22,000 nt of DNA from Lysobacter_C sp966210725 (GCA_966210725.1 CBIHLN010000041.1:1-22000); one strand, 5' to 3'. Shown: positions 7,645 to 15,975, counted from the stretch's first letter. The notes: generated by a model from the letters alone, not told the origin. Numbers and translations: made by a program.

Positions 7645-8522
7645 CAGTCGCGGGCCTCGCGCTGCTCGGCCAATGCAGCATCGAACGCGGCCTCGGCCTT
7701 GTCGGCGTAGGCCGTGCACGACAGCGGTGCGGGATGCGGATTGCCGGTGTCGGCCGGGCTCCAGCCCACGCCGCCGGGGTGCGGGGCGATCAGGATGTCG
7801 CAGGGCAGGGCGCGCACGCGGGCGAAGCCGCGCCGGTAGTCCTCGACGATGCGCGGGTAGCGCGGGTTGTCGACCAGCCGGTAATCGGGCGCGCTCAGGC
7901 TGTCGGCGTAGGCCATCGACACCGGTCGGCCGTCGCGGGTGTCGTTCCACGTCCAGCTGAGCGAGCCGGGCGTGTGTGCGGGAGTGAAGTGGGCGGTGAA
8001 CGCGACGCCGCCCAGCGCGATCGTCTCGCCGTCCTGCACCAGGCGGTCCGCGCTCACGGGCGGGAACTGGATCGCGTCGCCGTAGTGGATGTCATCGCTG
8101 CCGCCGCGTGCGAGCAGCGCGGCGGATTCGGCATTGCTGACCACGGTGGCCCCGGTGGCGCGGCGCAGCGCGGCCAGGGGACCGGCGTGGTCGGCGTGGG
8201 CATGGCTGTGGAGGATGAGCCGGACATCGGCGGGCGCAACGCCGAGCGACTGCAGGTGCTCCAGCAGCATCGGCGCGGCCTGCGGCATGCCGCCGTCGAT
8301 CACCACGGCGCCGGCATCGGTCTTCACGACCAGCGAGGCCAGGCCCTCGGTGCCGATGTACCAGGTGCGTGCCGCGATCTGGAACGGCTGGATGGGGCGG
8401 CGCCAGCTTTCGGGCACCTCGTAGGCCTTCGTCTGCGGCAGGACGGATTGCGCGGCAAGCGGGAGCGATAGCAGCAGCGCCGCGAGTAGCGCGAGCGGCC
8501 GGGAAGGACGGAGGTCGGGCAT
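7644..8522 (-). CDS. bla: subclass B3 metallo-beta-lactamase, L1-like
   Basis: The 292-residue periplasmic zinc hydrolase opens beta-lactams including carbapenems. The signal peptide is at about 1-25 (ALLAALLLSLPLAAQ). Zinc ligands are the HAHADH set (His107, His109, Asp111, His112), His183 in PAHTPGS and His248 in APHPGG. Many stretches are shared, from memory, with Stenotrophomonas L1: DGGMPQ, LARGGSDD, ADSLSAP, NPRYP, IVEDYRRGFARVRALPCD, and the final CTAYADKAE. Cys241 and Cys269 match the L1 disulfide. Length agrees with L1 (290). Residue 107 is His, not Gln as in GOB enzymes. The ATG at 8522 is preferred to a TTG 45 bases upstream because it starts a normal signal peptide. No ampR-like regulator is adjacent. 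It is likely an intrinsic chromosomal gene rather than an acquired one. Confidence 0.92.
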   Translation of the reverse strand: MPDLRPSRPLALLAALLLSLPLAAQSVLPQTKAYEVPESWRRPIQPFQIAARTWYIGTEGLASLVVKTDAGAVVIDGGMPQAAPMLLEHLQSLGVAPADVRLILHSHAHADHAGPLAALRRATGATVVSNAESAALLARGGSDDIHYGDAIQFPPVSADRLVQDGETIALGGVAFTAHFTPAHTPGSLSWTWNDTRDGRPVSMAYADSLSAPDYRLVDNPRYPRIVEDYRRGFARVRALPCDILIAPHPGGVGWSPADTGNPHPAPLSCTAYADKAEAAFDAALAEQREARD

Positions 8523-8621
8523 CGGGACTGTCGCAGGCGTCGCACGCAGGGGCGCACGGGGCGACAAGGGTGCCAGCTGCGCGGCGGCCTGCCCAGCCGC
8601 GCTTGCGCCGGGTGTGCGTGA

Positions 8622-9044
8622 TCAGGCGGCCGGCGTGCGACCAGGGCGGGCCAGTCGTGTCCCCAGCCAGGCCATCGGCACCGGCAGCAGCACGCCGCTG
8701 ACCAGCATCCACGTGGGGTGCGGAATCATCGTGTAGTTGAGCACCACGCCCAGCAGCACCAGTGCGCCGACGATGAGTGCCGCCAGGCGCGGGTGCCGCC
8801 GCGAGATTCGCGCCGCGACCCAGCCGCCCAGCAGCGCGGCCAGAGCGTAGCCGGCAATGACGCACGCCATGGCCGTCACCGGCGCGGTATTGATGAAGTC
8901 GGCGAGCGCCGCGGGGTCGGTGAGATCGGTGCCGGGTGGCGGCGGGTACAGCGCGGCGCTGAGCAGTTGGGACAGCGTGATCACCAGCCACGCCACCACG
9001 ATGCCGGCGACCACGCCAACGGCCGTCCTCAGTCCCTGTCGCAT
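8622..9044 (-). CDS. small four-helix membrane protein of unknown function
   Basis: The 140-residue protein has four hydrophobic helices at about 9-30, 53-78, 86-106 and 111-130, with a Pro-rich loop (YPPPPGTDLTDPAAL, 33-47) after the first. Arg/Lys-rich segments (AARISRRHPR and GTRLARPGR) suggest both termini are cytoplasmic. No family was recognised. The ATG at 9044 has a G-rich stretch (GGGGGCATGGC) just upstream, and the segment before it is not protein-like. The gene lies 99 bases upstream of the beta-lactamase on the same strand, so they may share a transcript, but nothing ties their functions together. Confidence 0.7.
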   Translation of the reverse strand: MRQGLRTAVGVVAGIVVAWLVITLSQLLSAALYPPPPGTDLTDPAALADFINTAPVTAMACVIAGYALAALLGGWVAARISRRHPRLAALIVGALVLLGVVLNYTMIPHPTWMLVSGVLLPVPMAWLGTRLARPGRTPAA

Positions 9045-9195
9045 GCCATGCCCCCGGTAGGTCCCGGGCGTGAGGATCGCCGCTGGCGCTTGACCTCGCA
9101 AGCACGCGGGTGCGACGAGAATGGGTCGGGCCGCCCATGTCGACCCCGGCGCGGGCGTGCCGCGGCGATTGCCGCCTACCAGGAGCACCTGCCGC

Positions 9196-9699
9196 ATGAC
9201 CGGAGAACAGCGCGAACTCACCCTGCGGTTCCTCGCCGAGCCCACCGACGTCAATTACGGCGGCAAGGTCCACGGTGGCGTGGTGATGAAGTGGATCGAC
9301 CAGGCCGGCTACGCCGCGGCCGTGGGCTGGAGCGGGCGCTACAGCGTGACCGTGGCGGTCGGCGGCATCCGCTTCGTCTCGCCCATCCGCACCAGCGACC
9401 TCGTCACGGTGCGCACCAAGCTGGTCTACACCGGTACCAGCAGCATGCATTTCTCCGTGGATGTCACCGCGCGCGACCCGGGCATCGAGGGCGGCGACGC
9501 CACCCGCGAGCGGCTGTGCACGCACTGCGTGATCGTGTTCGTGGCGCTGGACGAGGTGGAGGGCAAGCCGACCCCGGTCCCGGCGTGGACGCCGCAGACG
9601 GAGGAGGACCGTCGCCTGGCGACGTACGCCACCAAGGTCATGGAGCTGAGCAAGGGCATCGAGCAGACCATCGAACGCTACCGCGAGGCGAGCGCCTGA
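9196..9699 (+). CDS. acyl-CoA thioesterase, hotdog fold (YciA/BACH-like)
   Basis: The 167-residue protein is built as a single hotdog domain. The catalytic region NYGGKVHGGVVMKWIDQAGY (20-39) corresponds to the family pattern N-x-G-x-x-H-G-G-x-x-x-x-x-x-D, with Asn20, His26 and Asp35 as likely active-site residues. A second strand pattern, GGIRFVSPIRTSDLVTVRTK, is typical of the YciA/BACH group. These enzymes hydrolyse acyl-CoA to free fatty acid and CoA, often with broad chain-length range. The C-terminal acidic helix (TEEDRRLATYATKVMELSKG) is common in this group. The ATG at 9196 has AGGAG ten bases ahead; a longer frame from 9121 lacks family similarity. It is a single gene, closed by a symmetrical terminator. 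Confidence 0.88.
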   Translation: MTGEQRELTLRFLAEPTDVNYGGKVHGGVVMKWIDQAGYAAAVGWSGRYSVTVAVGGIRFVSPIRTSDLVTVRTKLVYTGTSSMHFSVDVTARDPGIEGGDATRERLCTHCVIVFVALDEVEGKPTPVPAWTPQTEEDRRLATYATKVMELSKGIEQTIERYREASA

Positions 9700-9733
9700 C
9701 GACCGACACCTGACCCCCGGGTCCCGGAACGAA

Positions 9734-9757
9734 AAAGGCACCCCGCGGGGTGCCTTT
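9734..9757. terminator. bidirectional rho-independent terminator
   Basis: A perfect 24-base palindrome, arm AAAGGCACCCC and its inverse around GC, lies between the convergent thioesterase and NlpC/P60 genes. The plus strand continues TTTCGCTT; the minus strand continues TTTTTC. It can end transcripts from both sides. Confidence 0.85.
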
Positions 9758-9794
9758 CGCTTGAATCCGGGCGGCCCGGTCGGGCCGATGTCGG

Positions 9795-10472
9795 TCAGAT
9801 GCCTTCGACCCGGCGCGCCGACATGAACTTGTTGCCCCAGTAGCCGGTGTCCATGCGCGAGACCATCACATCCTTGCCGCGGCTGGGCGCGTGCACGAAC
9901 TGGCCATTGCCGACGTAGATGCCCACGTGGTCGACGCGCCCGCGCTTGCCGAAGAACACCAGGTCGCCCTCGGCCAGCGCGTTGCGGTCATCGATCAGGC
10001 GGCCCCGCTTGGCCATTTCGCGCGAGACGCGCGGCAGCTCGACGCCCAGTGCATTGCGGAACACATAGCCGACCAGGCCGCTGCAGTCGAAGCCGCTGTC
10101 GGGCGAGGTGCCGCCCCAGCGGTAGGGCGTGCCGATCAGGGCCATCGCGCTCTGCAGCAGGGTCTTGATCTTGCCCTGGCCGCCGGCGTCGGCGCCCGGG
10201 CCGACCATGCGGTTGAAGTCGGTGGCCAGCATCAGCGCGCGATCCGACAGGGTCATCGTGTCGGTCATCATGCTGCGGCCGATGCCGGCGGCGTTGCCGG
10301 CGTCGGCGCTCATCCCACCGGCGGGTGGGATCTCCTGCGCACCGGCCGGCAGGGCCAGCAGGCACAGCAGGGCGGGAACGATGGAGAGGCGGAGGGCCCG
10401 GACCCATCGGGTCGGGCGGGTGGCGGCGCGGCCGGTGCCGTTGCAGGAACGGCGGATCGAGGAGGTCGTCAC
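9795..10472 (-). CDS. secreted NlpC/P60 (C40) peptidoglycan endopeptidase
   Basis: The 225-residue protein has a Sec signal (hydrophobic core about 29-43, cleavage near AGA-Q at 45/46) and a C-terminal NlpC/P60 domain. The catalytic Cys130 lies in GTPYRWGGTSPDSGFDCSGL (114-133), His182 in DHVGIYVGNG, and a third polar residue is probably His194 in FVHAPS. Such enzymes cut the D-Glu-diaminopimelate bond or related stem-peptide links. The start is GTG at 10472; no ATG precedes the signal, and the n-region is long (28 residues, Arg-rich). It is the downstream member of a tandem pair with another NlpC/P60 gene 116 bases upstream. An AT-rich region between them suggests its own promoter. Confidence 0.9.
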   Translation of the reverse strand: MTTSSIRRSCNGTGRAATRPTRWVRALRLSIVPALLCLLALPAGAQEIPPAGGMSADAGNAAGIGRSMMTDTMTLSDRALMLATDFNRMVGPGADAGGQGKIKTLLQSAMALIGTPYRWGGTSPDSGFDCSGLVGYVFRNALGVELPRVSREMAKRGRLIDDRNALAEGDLVFFGKRGRVDHVGIYVGNGQFVHAPSRGKDVMVSRMDTGYWGNKFMSARRVEGI

Positions 10473-10524
10473 ACGGGACTCACGGTTTCATCACGCGGCG
10501 ATCATGCCCGCTCAAAGGAACTCG

Positions 10525-10575
10525 TAGGTGCAAATTTCGTTAATTAATCGTTAAAGAAGAAAGAAATCCGTCACG
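10525..10575 (-). promoter_or_regulatory. AT-rich upstream region of the secreted NlpC/P60 gene
   Basis: This is the most AT-rich stretch of the window's left half, between two NlpC/P60 genes. Read on the minus strand it contains a pyrimidine run (TTTCTTTCTTCTTTAACG) and two TTAACG copies whose starts are 11 bases apart, flanking TTAATTAA. A promoter for the gene at 10472 is likely; exact -35/-10 boxes could not be assigned. Confidence 0.45.
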
Positions 10576-10588
10576 ATTCGGCCGATCT

Positions 10589-11176
10589 TCAGCGCAGGAT
10601 GCGTTTGGCACCGCTGTAGTGGTCACGCCAGTAGTGCCCGTCCAGGTGGTCCAGGCGCACCGTTCCGCCGGTGCTCGGGGCGTGCACGAAGCGGCCTTCG
10701 CCGACGTAGATGCCCACATGGGTGACGGTGCCGCCACTGCCGAAAAAGACCAGGTCCGCGGTTGCCAGTTGCCGGGGCGGCACCTTGGGGCCCTGGTAGT
10801 CGGCGAGCGCCCGCGAGGTGCGCGGCAGGCGCACGTCGAGCATGTCGCTGAAGACGTAATTGACCAGACCGCTGCAGTCGAAGCCGCCCTCGGGCGTGTT
10901 GCCGCCGTACCGGTACGGCGTGCCGACCAGGCTGATCGCGCGCATCAGCACCGCGTTGGCCGAGGCCGGGTCGGCCGGGGTCACCTCCGGCCAATCGCGG
11001 GTGGACGTCGGTGCCGGCGCGGTGCGCACCGTCTCGCGTCCGCCGCCGCAGCCGGCCAGCAGCACCAGTGCAACGGAGAGGCCCGCAAAGCGTGCAAGAC
11101 CGCAAGGGAAAAGGCCCGGCGCCGACGCCGGTGGCGTGGCCGGGGGCTTGCCGGGATAATGCGCAGCCTTGTTCAC
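10589..11176 (-). CDS. NlpC/P60 (C40) peptidase, predicted lipoprotein
   Basis: The protein has 195 residues from the GTG at 11176. A lipoprotein signal ends VALVLLAGC (lipid Cys43, Gly at +2), then comes a short linker and an NlpC/P60 domain. Catalytic Cys101 is in GFDCSGLVNYVF, His153 in THVGIYVGEGRF, and His165 in FVHAPS. The layout resembles the Spr/MepS group of lipid-anchored murein endopeptidases. It is paralogous to the downstream gene: both share GTPYR-GG-P-GFDCSGLV, LPR-SR and FVHAPS. The start is uncertain. A TTG at 11212 gives 12 more residues, and neither has a good ribosome-binding site. The n-region is long and proline-rich either way. It is divergent from slyD. Confidence 0.88.
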   Translation of the reverse strand: MNKAAHYPGKPPATPPASAPGLFPCGLARFAGLSVALVLLAGCGGGRETVRTAPAPTSTRDWPEVTPADPASANAVLMRAISLVGTPYRYGGNTPEGGFDCSGLVNYVFSDMLDVRLPRTSRALADYQGPKVPPRQLATADLVFFGSGGTVTHVGIYVGEGRFVHAPSTGGTVRLDHLDGHYWRDHYSGAKRILR

Positions 11177-11304
11177 GGCCGACAGCTTGGCGGCTGGCCG
11201 CCGTCGCGACAAGCCTCACGCCCCCTCGCCGCTGCCGCGGCAGGCGCCTTCGCGCCGGGAGCCTCCTTACATGCCGGCCGCGAAGGCCGACCACCGGGTA
11301 TGCC

Positions 11305-11784
11305 ATGAAGATCGAGAAAGACCGCGTCGTGCGTTTCCACTACACCGTGTCCGAGCAGGGCCAGGCGCCGCTGGAGTCGTCCAACGGCGGCGATCCGCTG
11401 GCCATCCTGGTGGGCCACGGCAACATCATCCCGGGCCTGGAAACGGCGATGGCAGGCCGCGAGGCCGGCGAGACGTTCGAGGTCGACGTGGCCGCGGCCG
11501 AAGCCTACGGCGAGCGCCGCGAGGGCATGATCCAGCGCGTCCCCAAGAAGCACTTCCAGGGCGCCAAGCTGCAGCCGGGCATGCAGGCGGTGCTGCCGAC
11601 CAACTTCGGCCCGCGCGCCGTGACCATCCAGAAGGTGGGCATGAGCGTGGTCGACGTCGACCTCAACCACCCGATGGCGGGCAAGGACCTGCACTTCAAG
11701 GTGGAGATCGTCGACGTGCGCGAGGCCAGCGCCGAGGAGATCGAGCACAAGCACGTGCACGGCGAAGGCGGCCACCAGCACTGA
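11305..11784 (+). CDS. slyD: FKBP-type peptidyl-prolyl isomerase SlyD
   Basis: The 159-residue cytosolic protein matches SlyD in size and order. The split FKBP domain begins VVRFHYTVSEQG and continues NIIPGLETAMAGREAGE (40-56). The insert-in-flap chaperone domain (AYGERREGMIQRVPKKHF to about 125) follows, then FKBP again with NHPMAGKDLHFKVEIVDV. The tail is short and His-rich (EHKHVHGEGGHQH, five His), a reduced form of the metal-binding tail that in E. coli handles nickel. It catalyses proline isomerisation and assists folding and metal delivery. The ATG at 11305 is fixed by the conserved MKIEKDRVV start. It is a single gene closed by a strong terminator. Confidence 0.93.
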   Translation: MKIEKDRVVRFHYTVSEQGQAPLESSNGGDPLAILVGHGNIIPGLETAMAGREAGETFEVDVAAAEAYGERREGMIQRVPKKHFQGAKLQPGMQAVLPTNFGPRAVTIQKVGMSVVDVDLNHPMAGKDLHFKVEIVDVREASAEEIEHKHVHGEGGHQH

Positions 11785-11807
11785 GGTCGAGCCTCCGGTA
11801 TCCGATG

Positions 11808-11834
11808 ACGGCCCGCCCTGTGCGGGCCGTTTTC
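11808..11834 (+). terminator. rho-independent terminator of slyD
   Basis: A 9-bp perfect stem, ACGGCCCGC with GCGGGCCGT around the loop CCTGT, is followed by TTTC and starts 23 bases after the slyD stop. Confidence 0.85.
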
Positions 11835-11912
11835 GTTGGCCCGGCGCACTAGGTGGAGACCGGGCTTGGCGCGGCTGGCATGATCGCCGGCGGCCACCGC
11901 TGGGGAGCGGAC

Positions 11913-13208
11913 ATGCATCACACCACCACGCCCGGGCCCGTGCCCGCGGCGCCCGCCACGTTCGCACCCGTCGCGCCGGGCGAGCGCATCGTCGCCCTCG
12001 ACGCCGTGCGCGCAGTCGCGCTGCTGGGCATCCTGCTGATGAATATCGAAGGGTTAGTGGGCCCGCTGTTCGGGTCCATCACGGGCGTGGACCCGAACCT
12101 GACCGGCGCAGACCGGATCGCCGATACGCTCATCTACATCTTCGTGCAGGGCAAGTTCTACACCCTGTTTTCGCTGCTGTTCGGCATGGGGTTTGCGGTG
12201 ATGATGGAACGCGCCCGCGCCGCGGGCCGACCGTTCACCGCGCCGTACCTGCGCCGCAGCCTTGCGCTGCTGGCGATCGGGCTGCTGCACCTGCTGCTGC
12301 TGTGGTCGGGCGACATCCTGGTGAACTACGCGCTGATGGCACTGGTGCTGCTGCTGGTCTTCGCTGCGACCCCCACCCGGCGCCTGCCGTGGTGGGGCGT
12401 GGCCCTGTACCTGGCACCGGCGGCCATCATGGCGCTGGGCGGGGCCATGGGGTCGCTGGCACAACTGGACCCGACGGCCGCCGCGGACATGGCCAAGGGC
12501 CTGGCCGAGCAGGAGCGCGCGATGGCCGACGCGCTTGCCGCACAGCGCGCCACCTATGGCGGCGCCGACTACCTCGCGGCCATGTCGCGGCGCTGGGACG
12601 ACTTCACGATGTTCATCGGCTACCTGCCGGTGATGGGCGCACACATCCTCGGGATGTTCCTGCTGGGGGCGTGGTTCGTGCGCAGCGGCGCGATCCGGCG
12701 GCCGGATGATTTCCCCCGCCTGTACACCGGGCTGCGCTGGGTGGCGCTGCCCCTGGGCCTGGCGGCGATGCTGCTGGCGTGGTGGCACGTGCCGACGGTC
12801 GACTTCGGCCGGTTGGACCTGACGTCGGGCCTGGCGTCGGCGCTCACTGCGGTGGCCAACCTGCTGATGTGCCTGGGCTACCTGGCCTGGCTGCTGCGCG
12901 GCCTGGAGGGCGGCGGCATCGCTGCACGCGCGCTGGCGTGGATCGCGCCGGCCGGGCGCATGGCCCTGACCAACTACCTGCTGCAGTCGCTGGTGTGCAC
13001 GACGATCTTCGCCGGTTACGGGCTCGGGTACTTCGAGCAGTTGCCGCGCGCCGGGCAGGTGCCGTTCGCGCTGGCGCTGTTCGTTCTGCAGGTGCTCGCC
13101 AGCCGCGCGTGGCTGGCGCGCTTCCGTTACGGGCCGGTGGAGTGGGTGTGGCGCGCGCTGACGTATGGACGGGCTCCCGCCATGCGCGAGGCGCCTGCAG
13201 GACGCTGA
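11913..13208 (+). CDS. DUF418 family membrane protein (YeiB-like)
   Basis: The 431-residue polytopic inner-membrane protein has about ten hydrophobic segments. The N-terminal signature RIVALDAVRAVALLGILLMN (25-44) and the C-terminal DUF418 core are typical of the YeiB/DUF418 family: AGRMALTNYLLQS (347-359) and RFRYGPVEWVWRALTYG near 403-419. A hydrophilic, probably periplasmic or cytoplasmic, loop (about 185-228) separates the halves. The biochemical role of the family is not settled; a transport or acyl-transfer role has been suggested from its fold relatives. The start is the ATG at 11913, six bases after GGGGAG; a GTG 60 bases earlier lies in sequence with no family match. It stands 79 bases after the slyD terminator, so it has its own promoter. 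The next gene follows after 71 bases. Confidence 0.88.
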   Translation: MHHTTTPGPVPAAPATFAPVAPGERIVALDAVRAVALLGILLMNIEGLVGPLFGSITGVDPNLTGADRIADTLIYIFVQGKFYTLFSLLFGMGFAVMMERARAAGRPFTAPYLRRSLALLAIGLLHLLLLWSGDILVNYALMALVLLLVFAATPTRRLPWWGVALYLAPAAIMALGGAMGSLAQLDPTAAADMAKGLAEQERAMADALAAQRATYGGADYLAAMSRRWDDFTMFIGYLPVMGAHILGMFLLGAWFVRSGAIRRPDDFPRLYTGLRWVALPLGLAAMLLAWWHVPTVDFGRLDLTSGLASALTAVANLLMCLGYLAWLLRGLEGGGIAARALAWIAPAGRMALTNYLLQSLVCTTIFAGYGLGYFEQLPRAGQVPFALALFVLQVLASRAWLARFRYGPVEWVWRALTYGRAPAMREAPAGR

Positions 13209-13279
13209 TCGCACCGGTCGACACGCTGCGTCCCGGTCGCGCGCTGCGGCCGCGCGCCGGCAGGCCCTAGACTTTGCGC

Positions 13280-14536
13280 ATGGAACAACGCGAAGACGTG
13301 GTGGTGGTCGGCGCCGGTGTGATCGGCCTGTCATGTGCGCTGGCGCTGCTGGATGCCGGGCGCGGCGTGCGCGTGGTCGATGCCGGCCGCGTCGGCGGCG
13401 GCAGCTCCCACGGCAACTGCGGCACCATCACCCCCAGCCACGCACCGCCGCTGGCGGCGCCGGGGGTGGTCCTGCGCGCGCTGCGCTGGATGCTGACGCC
13501 CGACGCGCCGCTCTACATCCCGCCCCGACTCGACCCCGTGCTGTGGCGCTGGCTGTGGCGCTTCGCCGGCCGCTGCAACCGGCGTGACTGGCGCGCCTCG
13601 GCCATCGCCAAGGCCGCGTTGCTGGGCGACTCGCGCGCGCGCCTGGGCGACTGGGTGGCACGGCATTCGATCGATTGCGGGTTCGTCGAGTCCGGCGAGG
13701 ACTACGTGTATCGCGATGTCCGGGCGTTCGCGCACGGCCAGCAGGAGCTGCCGCTGCTGCGCGAACTGGGCATCGAGCTGGAGGTGGTCGACGGCCCGGC
13801 GTACGAGGCGATCGAGCCGGCGATGAAGCCCGGCGTCGCCGGTGCCATCCGTTTCTCCGGAGACGCCATGCTGCGGCCCGACCGGTATCTGGCCGAGCTG
13901 GCGCGCGTGGTGCGCGAGCGCGGGGGCGTGATCGACGAGCACCGCGCGCTGGACGGCATCGACCACAGCCGCGAGGGCCCGGTGCTGCATACCGCCGCCG
14001 GCGCGCTTCGGCCGCGCGATGCGGTCATCGCCACCGGTGCGTGGTCACCGCGTCTTGCCAAGGCGATCGATGTCCCGGCGCTGACGGGCGCGATGCAGCC
14101 GGGCAAGGGCTACTCGATCACCTACTCGCGGCCCGCGCTGGCGCCCAAACGGCCGCTGGTGCTGCGCGAGCGGGCCGTCTGCGTGACCGCGTGGCCCGAC
14201 GGGTTCCGCCTGGGCAGCACGATGGAATTCTCCGGCTTCGACGAGCACCTCAATGCGCGCCGGCTGGCCGCCTTGGAACGCGGCGCGGCCGACTACCTGC
14301 ACGAGCCGGTTGGCGCCCAGGTCCGCGAGCGGTGGTACGGGTGGCGGCCCATGAGCTGCGACGACATCCCGATCATCGGGGCGGTGCCGCACCGCCCGAA
14401 CCTGTGGCTGGCGACCGGCCACGGGATGATGGGCATGGGCATGAGCGCGGGCACGGCGCAGTTGCTGGCCGACCTCGTGTGTGCCCGCACGCCCGCGCTC
14501 GATCCCGCGCCGTACCGCGTGGAGCGTTTCGGCTGA
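13280..14536 (+). CDS. FAD-dependent D-amino acid dehydrogenase-like oxidoreductase (DadA family)
   Basis: The 418-residue flavoprotein has the dinucleotide-binding motif VVVGAGVIGLSCALAL (8-23; Gly11, Gly13, Gly16). The DAO-family features are GSSHGNCGTITPSHAPPLAA after the first fold unit, WYGWRPMSCDDIPIIGAVP, and the FAD-closing GHGMMGMGMSAGTAQLLADL at 380-399. DadA-type enzymes oxidise D-amino acids (or D-hydroxyproline in related members) to the keto acid and ammonia, passing electrons to the respiratory chain. Substrate cannot be assigned here: no alanine racemase or hydroxyproline genes are adjacent. The ATG at 13280 directly precedes the FAD motif. It probably has its own or a shared transcript with gor, 85 bases downstream. 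Confidence 0.85.
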   Translation: MEQREDVVVVGAGVIGLSCALALLDAGRGVRVVDAGRVGGGSSHGNCGTITPSHAPPLAAPGVVLRALRWMLTPDAPLYIPPRLDPVLWRWLWRFAGRCNRRDWRASAIAKAALLGDSRARLGDWVARHSIDCGFVESGEDYVYRDVRAFAHGQQELPLLRELGIELEVVDGPAYEAIEPAMKPGVAGAIRFSGDAMLRPDRYLAELARVVRERGGVIDEHRALDGIDHSREGPVLHTAAGALRPRDAVIATGAWSPRLAKAIDVPALTGAMQPGKGYSITYSRPALAPKRPLVLRERAVCVTAWPDGFRLGSTMEFSGFDEHLNARRLAALERGAADYLHEPVGAQVRERWYGWRPMSCDDIPIIGAVPHRPNLWLATGHGMMGMGMSAGTAQLLADLVCARTPALDPAPYRVERFG

Positions 14537-14621
14537 GGCATCGAACGCGGGGCGTTGACGTCAACCCGGTCAGACTGCCGCCTTTTCGACGCGATGCCAT
14601 GGGCATCCGGGGAGGACCGAC

Positions 14622-15962
14622 ATGGCACGCGACTTCGACCTGATCGTGGTGGGGGGCGGCTCGGGCGGGCTGGCCGGCGCCTTCCGCGCCGCCGCGCACG
14701 GCGCGCGCGTCGCGCTGCTGGAGCCCGGAGCGCTTGGAGGCACCTGCGTCAACGCCGGCTGCGTGCCGAAGAAGGCGATGTGGCTGGCGGCCGATGTCGC
14801 ACGCAAACTGACCATGGCCGCGGATCTCGGGTTCGCGACCGAAACCTGCGCGCTGGACTGGCCCGAATTCATTGCCCACCGCCAGCGCTACATCCACAAC
14901 ATCCACGAGAGCTACCGGCAACGACTGGACGAGGCCGGCATCCCCGTGCTGCCGATGCGCGGGCGCCTGGTCGGCCCGGGAACGGTGGAGTGCGACGATG
15001 GCGTGCGCCTGTCGGCGTCGCGGCTGCTGCTGGCCACCGGCGGCCATGCCGTCAAACCGCCGGTCGCGGGGGCGGACCTGGGCGGCACCTCCGACGACTT
15101 CTTCCACTGGACCGCCGCGCCCCCCGAGGTGGCCATCATCGGCGGCGGTTACGTGGCGGTGGAACTGGCCGGGGTGCTGCAGGCGCTGGGCAGCCGCGTG
15201 TCGATGTTCGTACGCGGGCCGCGGCTGCTCGAAGCGTTCGACGAGGAATTGTGCGACCGGTTGGCGGAGGACTACCGCCACGCAGGGGTGCGCGTCCATT
15301 TCGACTGCGAAGTGGAGTCGATCGAGGGCGAGGGTGGCCGGCGGCGCGTGCGCGGGGGCGGGGAGGACCAGGGCACGTTCGACGCGGTGCTCTTCGCCAC
15401 CGGTCGGGCGCCCAACACCGGTGGCCTGGGGCTGGAGGCGGCCGGCGTCCAGACCGACGAGCGCGGACGCATTTGCGTCGACGCGCGCCACGCCACCAGC
15501 GCACCGGGGGTGTACGCGGTCGGCGACGTCACCACCGACCCGGCGTTGACGCCGGTGGCCATCGCCACCGCTCGACGGCTGATGGACCGGCTGTACGGCG
15601 ACCGCGACGACACGTTGGACCTGTCGCAGGTGCCCACGGTGGTGTTCACCCACCCGCCGCTGGGCATGGTGGGGCTGACGGAAGCCGAAGCCCGCGCCTC
15701 GCATGACGACGTGCAGGCCTACACCACCGGCTTCCGCCCCATGCTCCACGCGCTGTCGGAGTCGCAGCAGCGCAGCCTGTTCAAGCTGGTGTGTGTGGGT
15801 GACGAGCGTCGCGTGGTCGGGCTGCACCTGCTGGGCGAGGGGGCCGACGAGATGCTGCAGGGCTTCGCGGTGGCGATGAAACGCGGCATCACGCTGGATG
15901 ACCTGCACGACACCGTTGCCATCCACCCCACCAGTGCCGAGGAAGTGGTGTTGCTGCGCTAG
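14622..15962 (+). CDS. gor: glutathione-disulfide reductase
   Basis: The 446-residue homodimeric flavoprotein reduces GSSG with NADPH in the cytosol. The FAD motif GGGSGGLAG is at 11-19, and the redox-active pair lies in GGTCVNAGCVPKK (Cys42, Cys47). The NADPH site is IIGGGYVAVELAG at 172-184, with basic residues Arg198 and Arg201 suited to the 2'-phosphate. The second FAD site is VYAVGDVT, and the interface carries the catalytic HPTSAEE (His435). The Cys-x4-Cys spacing and NADPH-type arginines favour glutathione reductase over lipoamide dehydrogenase. The ATG at 14622 has GGGGAGG six bases upstream. It lies 85 bases after the DadA-like gene. A REP pair follows 13 bases after the stop. Confidence 0.92.
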   Translation: MARDFDLIVVGGGSGGLAGAFRAAAHGARVALLEPGALGGTCVNAGCVPKKAMWLAADVARKLTMAADLGFATETCALDWPEFIAHRQRYIHNIHESYRQRLDEAGIPVLPMRGRLVGPGTVECDDGVRLSASRLLLATGGHAVKPPVAGADLGGTSDDFFHWTAAPPEVAIIGGGYVAVELAGVLQALGSRVSMFVRGPRLLEAFDEELCDRLAEDYRHAGVRVHFDCEVESIEGEGGRRRVRGGGEDQGTFDAVLFATGRAPNTGGLGLEAAGVQTDERGRICVDARHATSAPGVYAVGDVTTDPALTPVAIATARRLMDRLYGDRDDTLDLSQVPTVVFTHPPLGMVGLTEAEARASHDDVQAYTTGFRPMLHALSESQQRSLFKLVCVGDERRVVGLHLLGEGADEMLQGFAVAMKRGITLDDLHDTVAIHPTSAEEVVLLR

Positions 15963-15975
15963 ACCGAGATGTTTC

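Noticed and set aside
7645..7950. N-terminal extension of the NUDIX protein
   Set aside because: It lies wholly within the beta-lactamase coding sequence in another frame and is low-complexity; the ATG at 7644 gives a full-length NUDIX protein.
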